DNA of 6,561 nt from an uncultured Blautia sp. (GCA_945872375.1 CAMBYR010000128.1:1-6561); one strand, 5' to 3'; positions 1-6,421 are shown, numbered from the stretch's first letter. The notes: a model not told the origin generated them from the sequence alone. A program made the numbers and translations.

Positions 1-962
1 GTGCCGTTGTCATAAGTTTCTGTATCATTTACAGGAGCTTCGCCGCCCTGCATGATAGCGTCAACCATTTCAACAACCTTGGATGCCAGTGTACGGGTAT
101 CTTTGAATACGGACATAGCCTGTTTTCCATCGATGATGTTCGGCATATTTGCAATATCGCAGTCCTGACCGGTGATGATCGGGTACTCGCCTGTGTAGTT
201 TGCTGCCAGAGCGTTTTCTACACCAAGTGCTGTAGAGTCGTTGGAAGCAAGAACAGCGTCAAGGTTTGTTCCATCTGCATAGTAGGAAGAAAGAATGTTT
301 TCAAATCTTGCCTGTGCAGTTTCTGTTGCCCAGTTTGCTGTAGCAACTTCATCTTTTGTCATCTGTCCGGACGGGCAAACCAGTTTGCCTGCATCGATGT
401 ACGGCTGAAGAACATCCATAGCACCGCCGAAGAAGAAGTTTACGTTATTGTCGCCAGGGTCACCTGTTACGAATTCGATATTGAACGGTCCGTCCTGGTT
501 TTCCAGATCCAGAGCATCTACAAGGAATTCACCCTGAGTTTTTCCAACAAGATAGTTATCAAATGTTGCATAATAGGAGACTGCATCTGTGTTCATGATC
601 AGACGGTCATATGCGATAACCGGAATTTCAGCTTCTTTTGCCTGTGCAAGAACGGTTCCGAGAGAATCGCCTTCGATAGAAGCAATAACCAGAAGCTGGT
701 CACCGTTAGCGATCATGTTTTCAACCTGAGAAACCTGTGTAGCAACATCATTTCCTGCATACTGAAGATCTACAGTGTATCCTTTTTCCTCCAGCTGCGC
801 TTTCATGTTTTCGCCGTCCTGGTTCCATCTCTGAAGATCCTGTGTAGGCATTGCAACACCGATCACGCCTTTACTCTCTTCTGCTTTCACACTTAAAGGA
901 GCAACTACCATGCCAGCAACCATGGATGCGCACATTAAGGATACAAATAACTTTCTCTTCAT
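1..962 (-). CDS. chvE: ChvE-like multiple-monosaccharide ABC transporter substrate-binding protein (3' end cut by window edge)
   Basis: Extracellular sugar-binding component of an ABC importer of the ChvE/XylF type. It should bind aldoses such as glucose, galactose, xylose or arabinose and hand them to a permease/ATPase encoded beyond the left edge. The visible 320 codons start with an export signal (MKRK, hydrophobic residues 5-20, likely cleavage after VKA27) and continue into a Peripla_BP_4 fold. The text closely resembles Agrobacterium ChvE throughout, for example GVAMPT, VIAYDRLI, YYATFDN and FKDTR. Expected sugar contacts are all present: R45-W46, D119-R120, D171-N172-N173, W211, N241-D242, D267 and K287. 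From the family length of about 350 residues, some 30-40 residues are missing at the C-terminus. The start is fixed by ggagg 8 nt upstream. Oddities: there is no lipobox cysteine, and codon choice (GTT, GCT, GCA, ACA) suggests high expression, unlike the regulatory genes next door. The family is nearly certain; the exact sugar is not readable. Confidence 0.95.
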   Translation of the reverse strand, partial: MKRKLFVSLMCASMVAGMVVAPLSVKAEESKGVIGVAMPTQDLQRWNQDGENMKAQLEEKGYTVDLQYAGNDVATQVSQVENMIANGDQLLVIASIEGDSLGTVLAQAKEAEIPVIAYDRLIMNTDAVSYYATFDNYLVGKTQGEFLVDALDLENQDGPFNIEFVTGDPGDNNVNFFFGGAMDVLQPYIDAGKLVCPSGQMTKDEVATANWATETAQARFENILSSYYADGTNLDAVLASNDSTALGVENALAANYTGEYPIITGQDCDIANMPNIIDGKQAMSVFKDTRTLASKVVEMVDAIMQGGEAPVNDTETYDNG

Positions 963-970
963 AATCAAAT

Positions 971-975
971 CCTCC
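971..975 (-). promoter_or_regulatory. Ribosome binding site of the chvE-like gene
   Basis: On the minus strand ggagg lies 8 nt before the ATG at 962. This decides the start and matches the beginning of a typical signal peptide. Confidence 0.85.
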
Positions 976-985
976 ATTTCTTTTT

Positions 986-999
986 GTGCCCTTCGGCAC
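986..999 (-). other. Stem-loop in the 5' leader of the chvE-like mRNA
   Basis: Minus strand reads GTGCC-GAAG-GGCAC, a perfect 5-bp GC-rich stem with a 4-nt loop. It ends 10 nt before the Shine-Dalgarno sequence and leaves that sequence free. If transcription starts near 1012-1004, this hairpin sits close to the 5' end of the message, where it could protect a highly expressed transcript. It has no T-tract after it on this strand (it is followed by A-rich sequence), so it is not a terminator. Function is inferred only. Confidence 0.45.
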
Positions 1000-1018
1000 G
1001 CCGCTTTTTGATAATATG

Positions 1019-1027
1019 ATTCTATCA
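1019..1027 (-). promoter_or_regulatory. Candidate extended -10 promoter of the chvE-like gene
   Basis: Minus strand reads TGaTAGAAT: a -10 hexamer matching TATAAT at 5 of 6 positions, with the TGn extension directly upstream. At a 17-bp spacer the -35 position reads ACTAAA, which is poor, as is common for promoters that need an activator. An alternative -10 (TATTAT, rc of 1011-1016) exists but has no better -35. The start point would be near 1012, giving a leader of about 50 nt. Confidence 0.5.
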
Positions 1028-1040
1028 TGATCCATACAGG

Positions 1041-1055
1041 ATTTAGTTGCTAAAT
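1041..1055. promoter_or_regulatory. Perfect inverted repeat overlapping the -35 region (candidate operator)
   Basis: ATTTAG-TTG-CTAAAT, two perfect 6-bp arms around a 3-bp centre. It lies between the terminator of the upstream operon and the extended -10, covering the weak -35 position (centre roughly 36 bp upstream of the inferred start). A dimeric regulator could bind here. AraC-type regulators usually prefer direct repeats, so the binder may not be the neighbouring response regulator. Confidence 0.4.
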
Positions 1056-1064
1056 TATCGTATT

Positions 1065-1074
1065 TTTCCGGAAA
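1065..1074. promoter_or_regulatory. Second palindrome upstream of the chvE-like promoter
   Basis: TTTCCGGAAA is a perfect 10-bp palindrome. Its centre is 21.5 bp, about two helical turns, from the centre of the 1041-1055 repeat, so both would face the same side of the DNA. It lies just after the T-tract of the upstream terminator. Possible operator half; no known consensus is claimed. Confidence 0.3.
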
Positions 1075-1077
1075 TTC

Positions 1078-1109
1078 AAAAAATGTCCTGCAAAAAGCAA
1101 GACATTTTT
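1078..1109 (-). terminator. Intrinsic terminator of the sensor operon
   Basis: On the minus strand, starting 14 nt after the stop of the XylF-like gene, AAAAATGTCTTGC pairs with GCAGGACATTTTT around a TTTTT loop. That is a 13-bp stem with one T-G wobble, and the descending arm merges into a run of six T. This separates the sensor/lipoprotein operon from the chvE-like gene. The A/T arms make it potentially bidirectional, but no plus-strand gene approaches it. Confidence 0.8.
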
Positions 1110-1123
1110 GTTGCAAAAATTTG

Positions 1124-2206
1124 CTATTGACTTTCATCAGCAAAGACACTGCTGTCATCTGCCACATTCAGGTAGACATCCTCCCTTGAGTGAAATCCTC
1201 CGTCCACAATGATCTCATCCATGTTTTCTCCGGTAACGGCTACAGGCATCAGCATGCTGAAGGGGATCTCGTTTGTTCCGTCCGTGATCGTTTCCGTTAC
1301 ATCATTCAGAGGATCCCCCTGCGCCATACGCACAGCAAATTCCGCTGCAGCTTCGGCAAGAGATTCCACCGATTTAAACGCCGTCATCGTCTGGGTTCCC
1401 TCAACAATTCTCTGGCAGGCCGCCAGGTCACCATCCTGTCCTACCACCTGTACCTTTCCGGCCATCCTGTTTTCTGTGAGAACCCGAACAACCTGAGATG
1501 CAATATCATCATTGCCGCACATGATGCCCTTCACATCCGGATATTGTTCCAGCGCTTCATCCAGATACTCCGCCGCTTTTTCCGCCAGCCATCCTTCGCA
1601 GTTTGCTTTATAGACGATTTCCAGTCCGCTTCCCTCCAGCTCGTCCAGAAACCCCTTCCGGACAAACTGAACATTATTATCCTCTTCCGGGCCCTGAAGC
1701 ATAAAAATCTCCCCGCCTTCCGGAATAGAATCCTTTAACGCCTGTCCCATCAGTCTTCCTACCACTTCATTGTCAAAAGATATATACAGATCCGCCGCCG
1801 AATCCAGCAGGAGCCTGTCATAGGAAATCACCGAAATTCCTGCTTTTTTTGCCTCACCAATCACCTCTTTCAGAGAGCTGCAGTCCACCGGAATGACAAC
1901 CAGCACATCAATTCCCTTTGATATCAGGTATTCAATCTGGGAAATCTGCTCCTTCACACTTCCATTGGCGTTCTGGACATTAACCGATGCCCCGAGATTT
2001 TTGGCCGTTGCCACAAAAACATCACGATCCCGCACCCATCGTTCGATGACAAAAGAATCAAAGCTCATTCCAATGGATATGCTCTCACCATCGTCTCCCT
2101 CTTGTCTGGCGACGGAAGATTCCGTCTTGTCCTCTTCTTTTCCGCAGCCCGCTGCCGCCAGGCTGATGACCAGGATCAGCATCAGCATCCAGCAAATCTT
2201 TTTCAT
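1124..2206 (-). CDS. XylF-like sugar-binding lipoprotein
   Basis: 360-residue lipoprotein with a periplasmic-binding-protein fold of the XylF (D-xylose-binding) family, tethered to the outer face of the membrane. Signal: MKK, hydrophobic residues 4-17, lipobox AAGC with C21 as lipidation site, then a charged linker to about residue 40. The domain text parallels E. coli XylF over its whole length (ERW..DRD.FV, LGA.V.VQ.ANG, QISQIE, YISFDNE, GQDGDLA, TQTMTAFK). The family's sugar contacts are in place: R56-W57, D130-R131, D176-N177-N178, W206, N232-D233, D258 and K278, so binding of xylose or a similar aldose is likely. It begins 1 nt after the response-regulator stop and ends before a terminator, so it is co-transcribed with the sensor genes and not with a transporter. 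It may feed sugar to the sensor or to the neighbouring permease. An in-frame upstream extension to 2305 exists, but it lies inside the regulator gene and precedes the signal peptide, so ATG 2206 is chosen. Confidence 0.93.
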   Translation of the reverse strand: MKKICWMLMLILVISLAAAGCGKEEDKTESSVARQEGDDGESISIGMSFDSFVIERWVRDRDVFVATAKNLGASVNVQNANGSVKEQISQIEYLISKGIDVLVVIPVDCSSLKEVIGEAKKAGISVISYDRLLLDSAADLYISFDNEVVGRLMGQALKDSIPEGGEIFMLQGPEEDNNVQFVRKGFLDELEGSGLEIVYKANCEGWLAEKAAEYLDEALEQYPDVKGIMCGNDDIASQVVRVLTENRMAGKVQVVGQDGDLAACQRIVEGTQTMTAFKSVESLAEAAAEFAVRMAQGDPLNDVTETITDGTNEIPFSMLMPVAVTGENMDEIIVDGGFHSREDVYLNVADDSSVFADESQ

Positions 2207-2207
2207 A

Positions 2208-3806
2208 TTACCCCAGCCTTTCTCTGTACTCAGACGGTGTGACTCCCTCAAATTTTTTAAAGATCCTGCTGAAATAATTTGGATCACTGTAACCACACAT
2301 CGCACATACTTCTTTGATATTATAGTTCTGGTTTTTCAGAATCCTTCTGGCATTTGCCATACGGATCCTGGTAAGATATTCAATAAAGTTTTCTCCCTGT
2401 TCCTGTTTGAACAGTTTGCTGAAATAATAAGGACTGATGTCCACCATCCGGGACACGTCATCCAGAGAAATATCCTTATTATAATTTTCATCAATGTATG
2501 CTTTCGCCTTCGCCACCACAGACTCTGTTTCCTTTTCGCTGGATCCCTCAATCTTTCTGCACACATCGCCTGTTTTATTCAGGAACCAGTTTCGAAGTTC
2601 CTCATAATCGGCACAGGACTGCACTTCCTTCACATAAGTCGTACGGTAGCGGAAACCGTATTTTATACCCCGCTTATTGAAAAACGCCTGATATTCCGCC
2701 TGAATCACGAGTTCCAGAACCTTAATCTCGATATCATCCCGATAAGCGCTGTAATTTTTCAGCATCCAGTCAAAAAAGCGATTAGCCGCTTCCATGGCAC
2801 CTGTATAATCCCCTTCACTAATTCTGTGGTAGTAGCTGTTTTCCATATCCAGCGGATATTCCCCGTCATATTCCTGAACAAGCGGAATGTCGTTGATATG
2901 TGCCACATGACTGTCGCTTTCCCTTAACGCGCGAAGTGCTTCCGAATAGGATTCCTTTATATTTTCAAAAGAACGTACCCTTCCAATTCCTCCCCGGAAT
3001 GAAATGTCGATCCGGTTTTCCAGCTTATGGATCATGTTCCGCATTCTTGTCAGGATCTGTACCCTCTCTTCATATTCTACCGTGCCATTCTCGCAGGGTA
3101 CCAGAAGGACGATCCGGTTTCCCATGACCGCACCAACCAGACAGTCAAAAAAATCCTTGGCAATTTCCCGGAATTCCGGATAAAAGCGGCTGGCCCTGAC
3201 ACTGGCTCCTACAGCGTTTGTCAGCACACCATCTTCCACACTGTCGCCAAATTCCACCACCGCCATAAACGCATAGTCCTGCCCGATTCCCAGAAGCTCC
3301 CGATAATGATTCCGATATGTATGAAAACCATCCTGCAGGAGAAGATCGTAAATATACCCGGACTCAATAATAGGGATCACCGTTTCCAGTTTTTCCCGGA
3401 TTTTCAGATCATCACTGCGTTTTCTTCTGGCCTCATCCACCTGTTTCATTGCTTTCATGCACACTTCTACAATCGTTTTTTTGTTCACAGGCTTTGTCAG
3501 ATATTCCATCACGCCCAGATTTATGGCCTCTTTCGCGTAATTGAATTTGTCATAGGCAGTAATGACAATAAAAATCGTGCTCTTATTAAATTTCCTGATC
3601 TCCTTCATCGCCTGAATACCGCTTAATCCCGGCATCTGTATATCCATAAAAGCAATGTCCGGGCGAAAGCTTTCCGCCTGTTCCACCACTGCTCTTCCTG
3701 TTTTTGCACAGGCAATCTCACAGGATGCTCCGAAGTTTTTTTCAATAATATTTTTCAGTGACTCCAGCATGATACCTTCGTCATCTGCAAGCAAAATCCG
3801 ATACAT
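2208..3806 (-). CDS. YesN-type response regulator, receiver plus AraC-family DNA-binding domain
   Basis: 532-residue cytoplasmic transcription regulator, partner of the adjacent kinase. Receiver domain, residues 1-125: acidic pocket D8-D9, phosphoacceptor D55 in FMDIQMPG, T83 in VITAYD, and K105 in LTKPV. Residues about 130-430 form the long, poorly conserved middle region typical of YesN proteins. The C-terminal 100 residues (about 433-532) are an AraC/XylS double helix-turn-helix: DISLDDVSRMVDISPYYFSK, then IKEVCAMCGYSDPNYFSRIF and the closing GVTPSEYRE. All catalytic positions are intact. The neighbouring chvE-like promoter, with its weak -35, is the obvious candidate target (inference). 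The start at 3806 is preferred over ATG 3821 because gaaagg lies 7 nt upstream and MYRILLADDE is the normal receiver beginning; the earlier ATG would add MKGNN and has no good ribosome binding site. Confidence 0.95.
   Translation of the reverse strand: MYRILLADDEGIMLESLKNIIEKNFGASCEIACAKTGRAVVEQAESFRPDIAFMDIQMPGLSGIQAMKEIRKFNKSTIFIVITAYDKFNYAKEAINLGVMEYLTKPVNKKTIVEVCMKAMKQVDEARRKRSDDLKIREKLETVIPIIESGYIYDLLLQDGFHTYRNHYRELLGIGQDYAFMAVVEFGDSVEDGVLTNAVGASVRASRFYPEFREIAKDFFDCLVGAVMGNRIVLLVPCENGTVEYEERVQILTRMRNMIHKLENRIDISFRGGIGRVRSFENIKESYSEALRALRESDSHVAHINDIPLVQEYDGEYPLDMENSYYHRISEGDYTGAMEAANRFFDWMLKNYSAYRDDIEIKVLELVIQAEYQAFFNKRGIKYGFRYRTTYVKEVQSCADYEELRNWFLNKTGDVCRKIEGSSEKETESVVAKAKAYIDENYNKDISLDDVSRMVDISPYYFSKLFKQEQGENFIEYLTRIRMANARRILKNQNYNIKEVCAMCGYSDPNYFSRIFKKFEGVTPSEYRERLG
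2211..2222 (-). promoter_or_regulatory. Ribosome binding region of the XylF-like lipoprotein gene
   Basis: Minus strand carries gaaagg (2222-2217, 10 nt from the ATG) and gggg (2214-2211, 4 nt from the ATG), both inside the last codons of the response regulator. With only one base between the taa stop and the ATG, translational coupling is likely. This supports the start at 2206. Confidence 0.6.
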
Positions 3807-3813
3807 GTTATTT

Positions 3814-3819
3814 CCTTTC
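3814..3819 (-). promoter_or_regulatory. Ribosome binding site of the response regulator
   Basis: gaaagg on the minus strand, 7 nt before ATG 3806. It overlaps the alternative ATG at 3821 and so argues against that start. It lies in the 18-nt gap after the kinase stop codon. Confidence 0.7.
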
Positions 3820-3824
3820 ATGGC

Positions 3825-5324
3825 TTATTCCGGGGTTTTCCCGCAGGGAATCTGAATGACTACTTCTGTCCCCTGATTTTCTCCCGGACTGTAAATCTGC
3901 ACAAGATGCTTCTCATTATAATAGAGTTCCAACCGGCTGATCACATTATACATACCGATTCCTGTGGAATCTCCTTCCTCCTCTTCACTTCTGATCTCTC
4001 CCTTCAGGATCTTTTCAATCCGCTCCGGTGAAATCCCCTTTCCATTATCCAGCACGCTGATCCTGATAAAATCTCCCTCTCGTTCCACCTGCAGATGAAT
4101 GCTTCCTTCCCAGTCGATATTGCGGATTCCGTGATTCACTGCGTTCTCCACGATCGGCTGAAGAATCATGCTTGGGACCTTGCACCCGAGGACAGATTCA
4201 TCAATTTCCTTTGTAAAATGAATATCTCCCGCAAAACGTACATTCAGAATATAGATGTAGTTTTCCACCGCTTCCACTTCCTCCTGCAGTGTGGCATCTT
4301 CACTTCCCTTTTTCACATTATACCGGAAAAACTCCGCCATACGTTCCACAAAAATGCATGTTTTTTCGGCATCCTCCATCATGGCAAGCTGCGCACCCGC
4401 GTTCAGGGAATTAAACAGAAAATGAGGATTGATCTGAGACTGCAGATATTTCAGCTGCGCCTCTTTCAAATGTGTCTCCATCAGAAGCTCCCGTTCCATC
4501 ATCTGCTGCTCTTTTTCCATATTTTCTCTGGTCAGCGTCATATATTCTTCCAGACTGTCAACCATGGTGTTAAATGCCCTTGTCACAGCGCCAATCTCAT
4601 CCATAGCATCTGTGTGAGGCATTTTTACATTGAAATTGGCCTGCCCTACCAGATTTGCGGTTGCCGCAAGGCTGGACAAAGGAGCGACCACACCCCTTAC
4701 CATGAAAATCAGCATCAGCATACAGATCAGCATAATAATCACAAAGGTAACAAGGCTTACCACCTCCAGATAGCGAATGGCGCTCTGCATGGCGAGGTAG
4801 CTGGATGAATTGTTCCGGAACTGCTGACTGTTCAGTTCAGAAATATAGGAATTCAGATAATTGTAAAGCTGAAGGCTTTCATCGTAGGATTTTTTATACT
4901 TCTCCACATTCCTGCCTCGTTTTGCCTGAATCGTTTCCGCTGTGCAGTCCAGGTATGTTTCCGACATCTTCCGGATATTCCGTTCCAGCATCTTCACCGG
5001 GTTATCCATTACCTGTTCATTCAGCTTTTCCAGAAGCCCTCTGTAATTTCCCTCACTCCTGTAATAGTTTTCCAGGGAATCCGATGTTTTCACCGTAAGA
5101 TAATTGTACATCTGCGTCTGTACCGATTCCAGGGAGTCGCCCAGATCTGTCAGGTTTACATTGCTGGCATAAACCTCGTCCAGACTCTGCATGGCGGAAT
5201 TCAGCTGCCAGTACATAAAAAGATTTGTGACAAGCAGCAGGATTGCCACCACGGATACCTCCAGCAAAACCTTGGTTACCAGAGACAGGTCTTTCCAGTG
5301 CCAGCTTCTCTTTTTATTTTCCAT
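3825..5324 (-). CDS. YesM/LytS-type sensor histidine kinase
   Basis: 499-residue membrane kinase that phosphorylates the downstream regulator. Order of parts: TM1 about 17-38; an extracellular, probably all-helical segment about 39-186; TM2 about 187-210; HAMP about 211-262; a Glu/Met-rich coiled-coil linker about 262-292; His_kinase domain with phosphoacceptor H301 in INPHFLFNSLN; and the ATPase domain with N-box VENAVNH (392-398), G1 DNGKGI (426-431) and G2 TGIGMYNV (from 454). All catalytic motifs are intact. The short helical extracellular part has no recognisable ligand-binding domain, which fits a kinase that senses sugar through a partner binding protein, as LytS does with XylFII. It overlaps the upstream sensor gene by 11 nt, so the two are translationally coupled. 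ATG 5324 is chosen over ATG 5330, which directly abuts the aggagg sequence. Confidence 0.95.
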   Translation of the reverse strand: MENKKRSWHWKDLSLVTKVLLEVSVVAILLLVTNLFMYWQLNSAMQSLDEVYASNVNLTDLGDSLESVQTQMYNYLTVKTSDSLENYYRSEGNYRGLLEKLNEQVMDNPVKMLERNIRKMSETYLDCTAETIQAKRGRNVEKYKKSYDESLQLYNYLNSYISELNSQQFRNNSSSYLAMQSAIRYLEVVSLVTFVIIMLICMLMLIFMVRGVVAPLSSLAATANLVGQANFNVKMPHTDAMDEIGAVTRAFNTMVDSLEEYMTLTRENMEKEQQMMERELLMETHLKEAQLKYLQSQINPHFLFNSLNAGAQLAMMEDAEKTCIFVERMAEFFRYNVKKGSEDATLQEEVEAVENYIYILNVRFAGDIHFTKEIDESVLGCKVPSMILQPIVENAVNHGIRNIDWEGSIHLQVEREGDFIRISVLDNGKGISPERIEKILKGEIRSEEEEGDSTGIGMYNVISRLELYYNEKHLVQIYSPGENQGTEVVIQIPCGKTPE

Positions 5325-6342
5325 TGCCATCCTCCTGCCACTGTTTCCAGTTGTCTCTGGTGATAAAATTCAGATCTACCGTATAATAGGCATTTGCACG
5401 TCCCACTTCCAGATATTCCGTCAGTGCTTCAATGCTGTAAATACCGATCTGTTCTGCATCCATGGTAAAGGTAACCGGTATCAGTCCCTTTGAAACGGCA
5501 TCAAGAATGGTTTCTGAAATATAATACCCCACAATATTCACTTCTCCGACCATGTTGTAATCGATCATTGCCTGATAGGCACATTCTGTCGTTACCTCAT
5601 CCAGACAGACCAGAATTTCCGGCGGGCCTTCCGGTGACTGGAAAATATTCCGCACAGCCTCTTCCGCATCAAACTGGCTGTTGGAGATAAGGTTCTGCGC
5701 CTGAATCTGAATATTACTGTCCTGCCCCACTTTTTTCACAACGGCGTTGTTGATCAGTGAATAAAGCTGGTTCTGCTCCAGCTCCTCCTCCCTGTTTTGC
5801 AAAACGAGGATCCGTTCCGTATCTTCCTCTGTCAGATTTGCCACCTGCGCCCCGTATGCCAGACCCAACTGATAATCATTGATTCCCACAAAGGACTGGC
5901 GAAGACTTTTGGGAGCATCATGAACCACCGTTACTACAGGAATCCCCTTTTCCACAGCCTCATTAATTTTTTCCTGAAGGCCATCCTCTCCGTTATACTC
6001 CAGGATAATTCCGTCTGCCCTGGCCGCAATGCTCATGTCCATATAGTCTTCTTTGCTGTAGTCCTGTCCTCTGTCTGTTCCATTCAGTTCCAGAACAGCA
6101 TTATTTTTCAGCGCCTCTTCTCTGGCAATGTCGTATACTTCCTGCCAGAAGGTCATATTTCGCCGGTCTACGATCATCGTATACTGATACTGGTATACCT
6201 GATTCATTTCTGCCGCATCCAGACCCGCTCCTTCCATAATCCGGTCATAAAACGACATCATAAACAAAATGGAGAGCAAAGCCGTCAAAATGGCTACAAA
6301 CATCAGGCAAACTTCTTTTCTCACGGAATTTTTATTTCTCAT
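5314..6342 (-). CDS. Membrane-anchored periplasmic-binding-protein-fold sugar sensor (XylFII-like position)
   Basis: 342-residue protein with a basic N-terminus (MRNKNSVRKE), one hydrophobic segment (about 11-31) and no lipobox or clear cleavage site, so it should remain anchored by an uncleaved helix. Residues about 50-310 form a Peripla_BP_4/RbsB-like domain: ADGIILEY, IPVVTVVHD, FVGINDYQLG, NIVGYYIS and the ending NFITRD are the usual strand/hinge landmarks. As first gene of an operon with a YesM-type kinase and YesN-type regulator, it most likely binds a ligand outside the cell and signals to the kinase, as XylFII does in Clostridium beijerinckii (family knowledge; the partnership here is inferred). 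Oddities: the hinge Asp seen in the two neighbouring binding proteins (GQD) is replaced by Tyr (GYY, 272-274), and the YDR and SND motifs are not kept, so the ligand may differ. ATG 6342 is chosen because ggaaagga lies 6 nt upstream. Confidence 0.9.
   Translation of the reverse strand: MRNKNSVRKEVCLMFVAILTALLSILFMMSFYDRIMEGAGLDAAEMNQVYQYQYTMIVDRRNMTFWQEVYDIAREEALKNNAVLELNGTDRGQDYSKEDYMDMSIAARADGIILEYNGEDGLQEKINEAVEKGIPVVTVVHDAPKSLRQSFVGINDYQLGLAYGAQVANLTEEDTERILVLQNREEELEQNQLYSLINNAVVKKVGQDSNIQIQAQNLISNSQFDAEEAVRNIFQSPEGPPEILVCLDEVTTECAYQAMIDYNMVGEVNIVGYYISETILDAVSKGLIPVTFTMDAEQIGIYSIEALTEYLEVGRANAYYTVDLNFITRDNWKQWQEDGNGK
5331..5336 (-). promoter_or_regulatory. Ribosome binding site of the kinase gene
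   Basis: Perfect aggagg on the minus strand, inside the last codons of the sensor gene. It touches ATG 5330 with no spacing but is 6 nt from ATG 5324, so it selects the second ATG. Confidence 0.75.
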
Positions 6343-6348
6343 ATACAT

Positions 6349-6356
6349 TCCTTTCC
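6349..6356 (-). promoter_or_regulatory. Ribosome binding site of the anchored sensor gene
   Basis: ggaaagga on the minus strand. It touches ATG 6348 directly but is 6 nt from ATG 6342, so the second ATG is preferred. In-frame extension to 6444 would pass through the promoter and is rejected. Confidence 0.7.
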
Positions 6357-6381
6357 AGTCAGATCCTTCTTCTGTTTTTAT

Positions 6382-6410
6382 AGTATATCTTATTTTAAAA
6401 TATTTGACAA
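6382..6410 (-). promoter_or_regulatory. Sigma-A promoter of the sensor operon
   Basis: On the minus strand the -35 is TTGTCA (6410-6405, 5 of 6 matches), the spacer is exactly 17 bp and A/T-only apart from one G, and the -10 is TATACT (6387-6382, 5 of 6 matches). Transcription should start near 6375, giving a leader of about 33 nt. Its strength suggests constitutive or only lightly controlled expression of the sensing genes. Confidence 0.82.
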
Positions 6411-6421
6411 CCAATGGCATT

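Noticed and set aside
963..1123. Catabolite-repression (cre) site or riboswitch in the intergenic region
   Set aside because: No stretch fits the cre consensus well, and the region is used up by a terminator, a promoter and short palindromes, with no multi-helix fold visible.
871..1167. Minus-strand open frame of 98 codons spanning the gap between the lipoprotein and chvE-like genes
   Set aside because: It is out of frame with both genes, reads through the terminator hairpin and the promoter region, and shows no domain.
2207..2305. N-terminal extension of the lipoprotein frame
   Set aside because: It would place 33 polar residues before an ideal lipoprotein signal peptide and overlap the regulator by almost 100 nt.
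1893..2927. Long plus-strand open frame of 344 codons
   Set aside because: It runs antisense across the end of the regulator and the start of the lipoprotein gene. Its translation has no recognisable domain, and both minus-strand proteins are clear families, so it is a shadow.
3027..4808. Plus-strand open frames at 3027-3626 and 4095-4808
   Set aside because: Antisense to the regulator and the kinase, rich in His/Phe/Arg as expected from the reverse complement of real coding sequence, with no domain.
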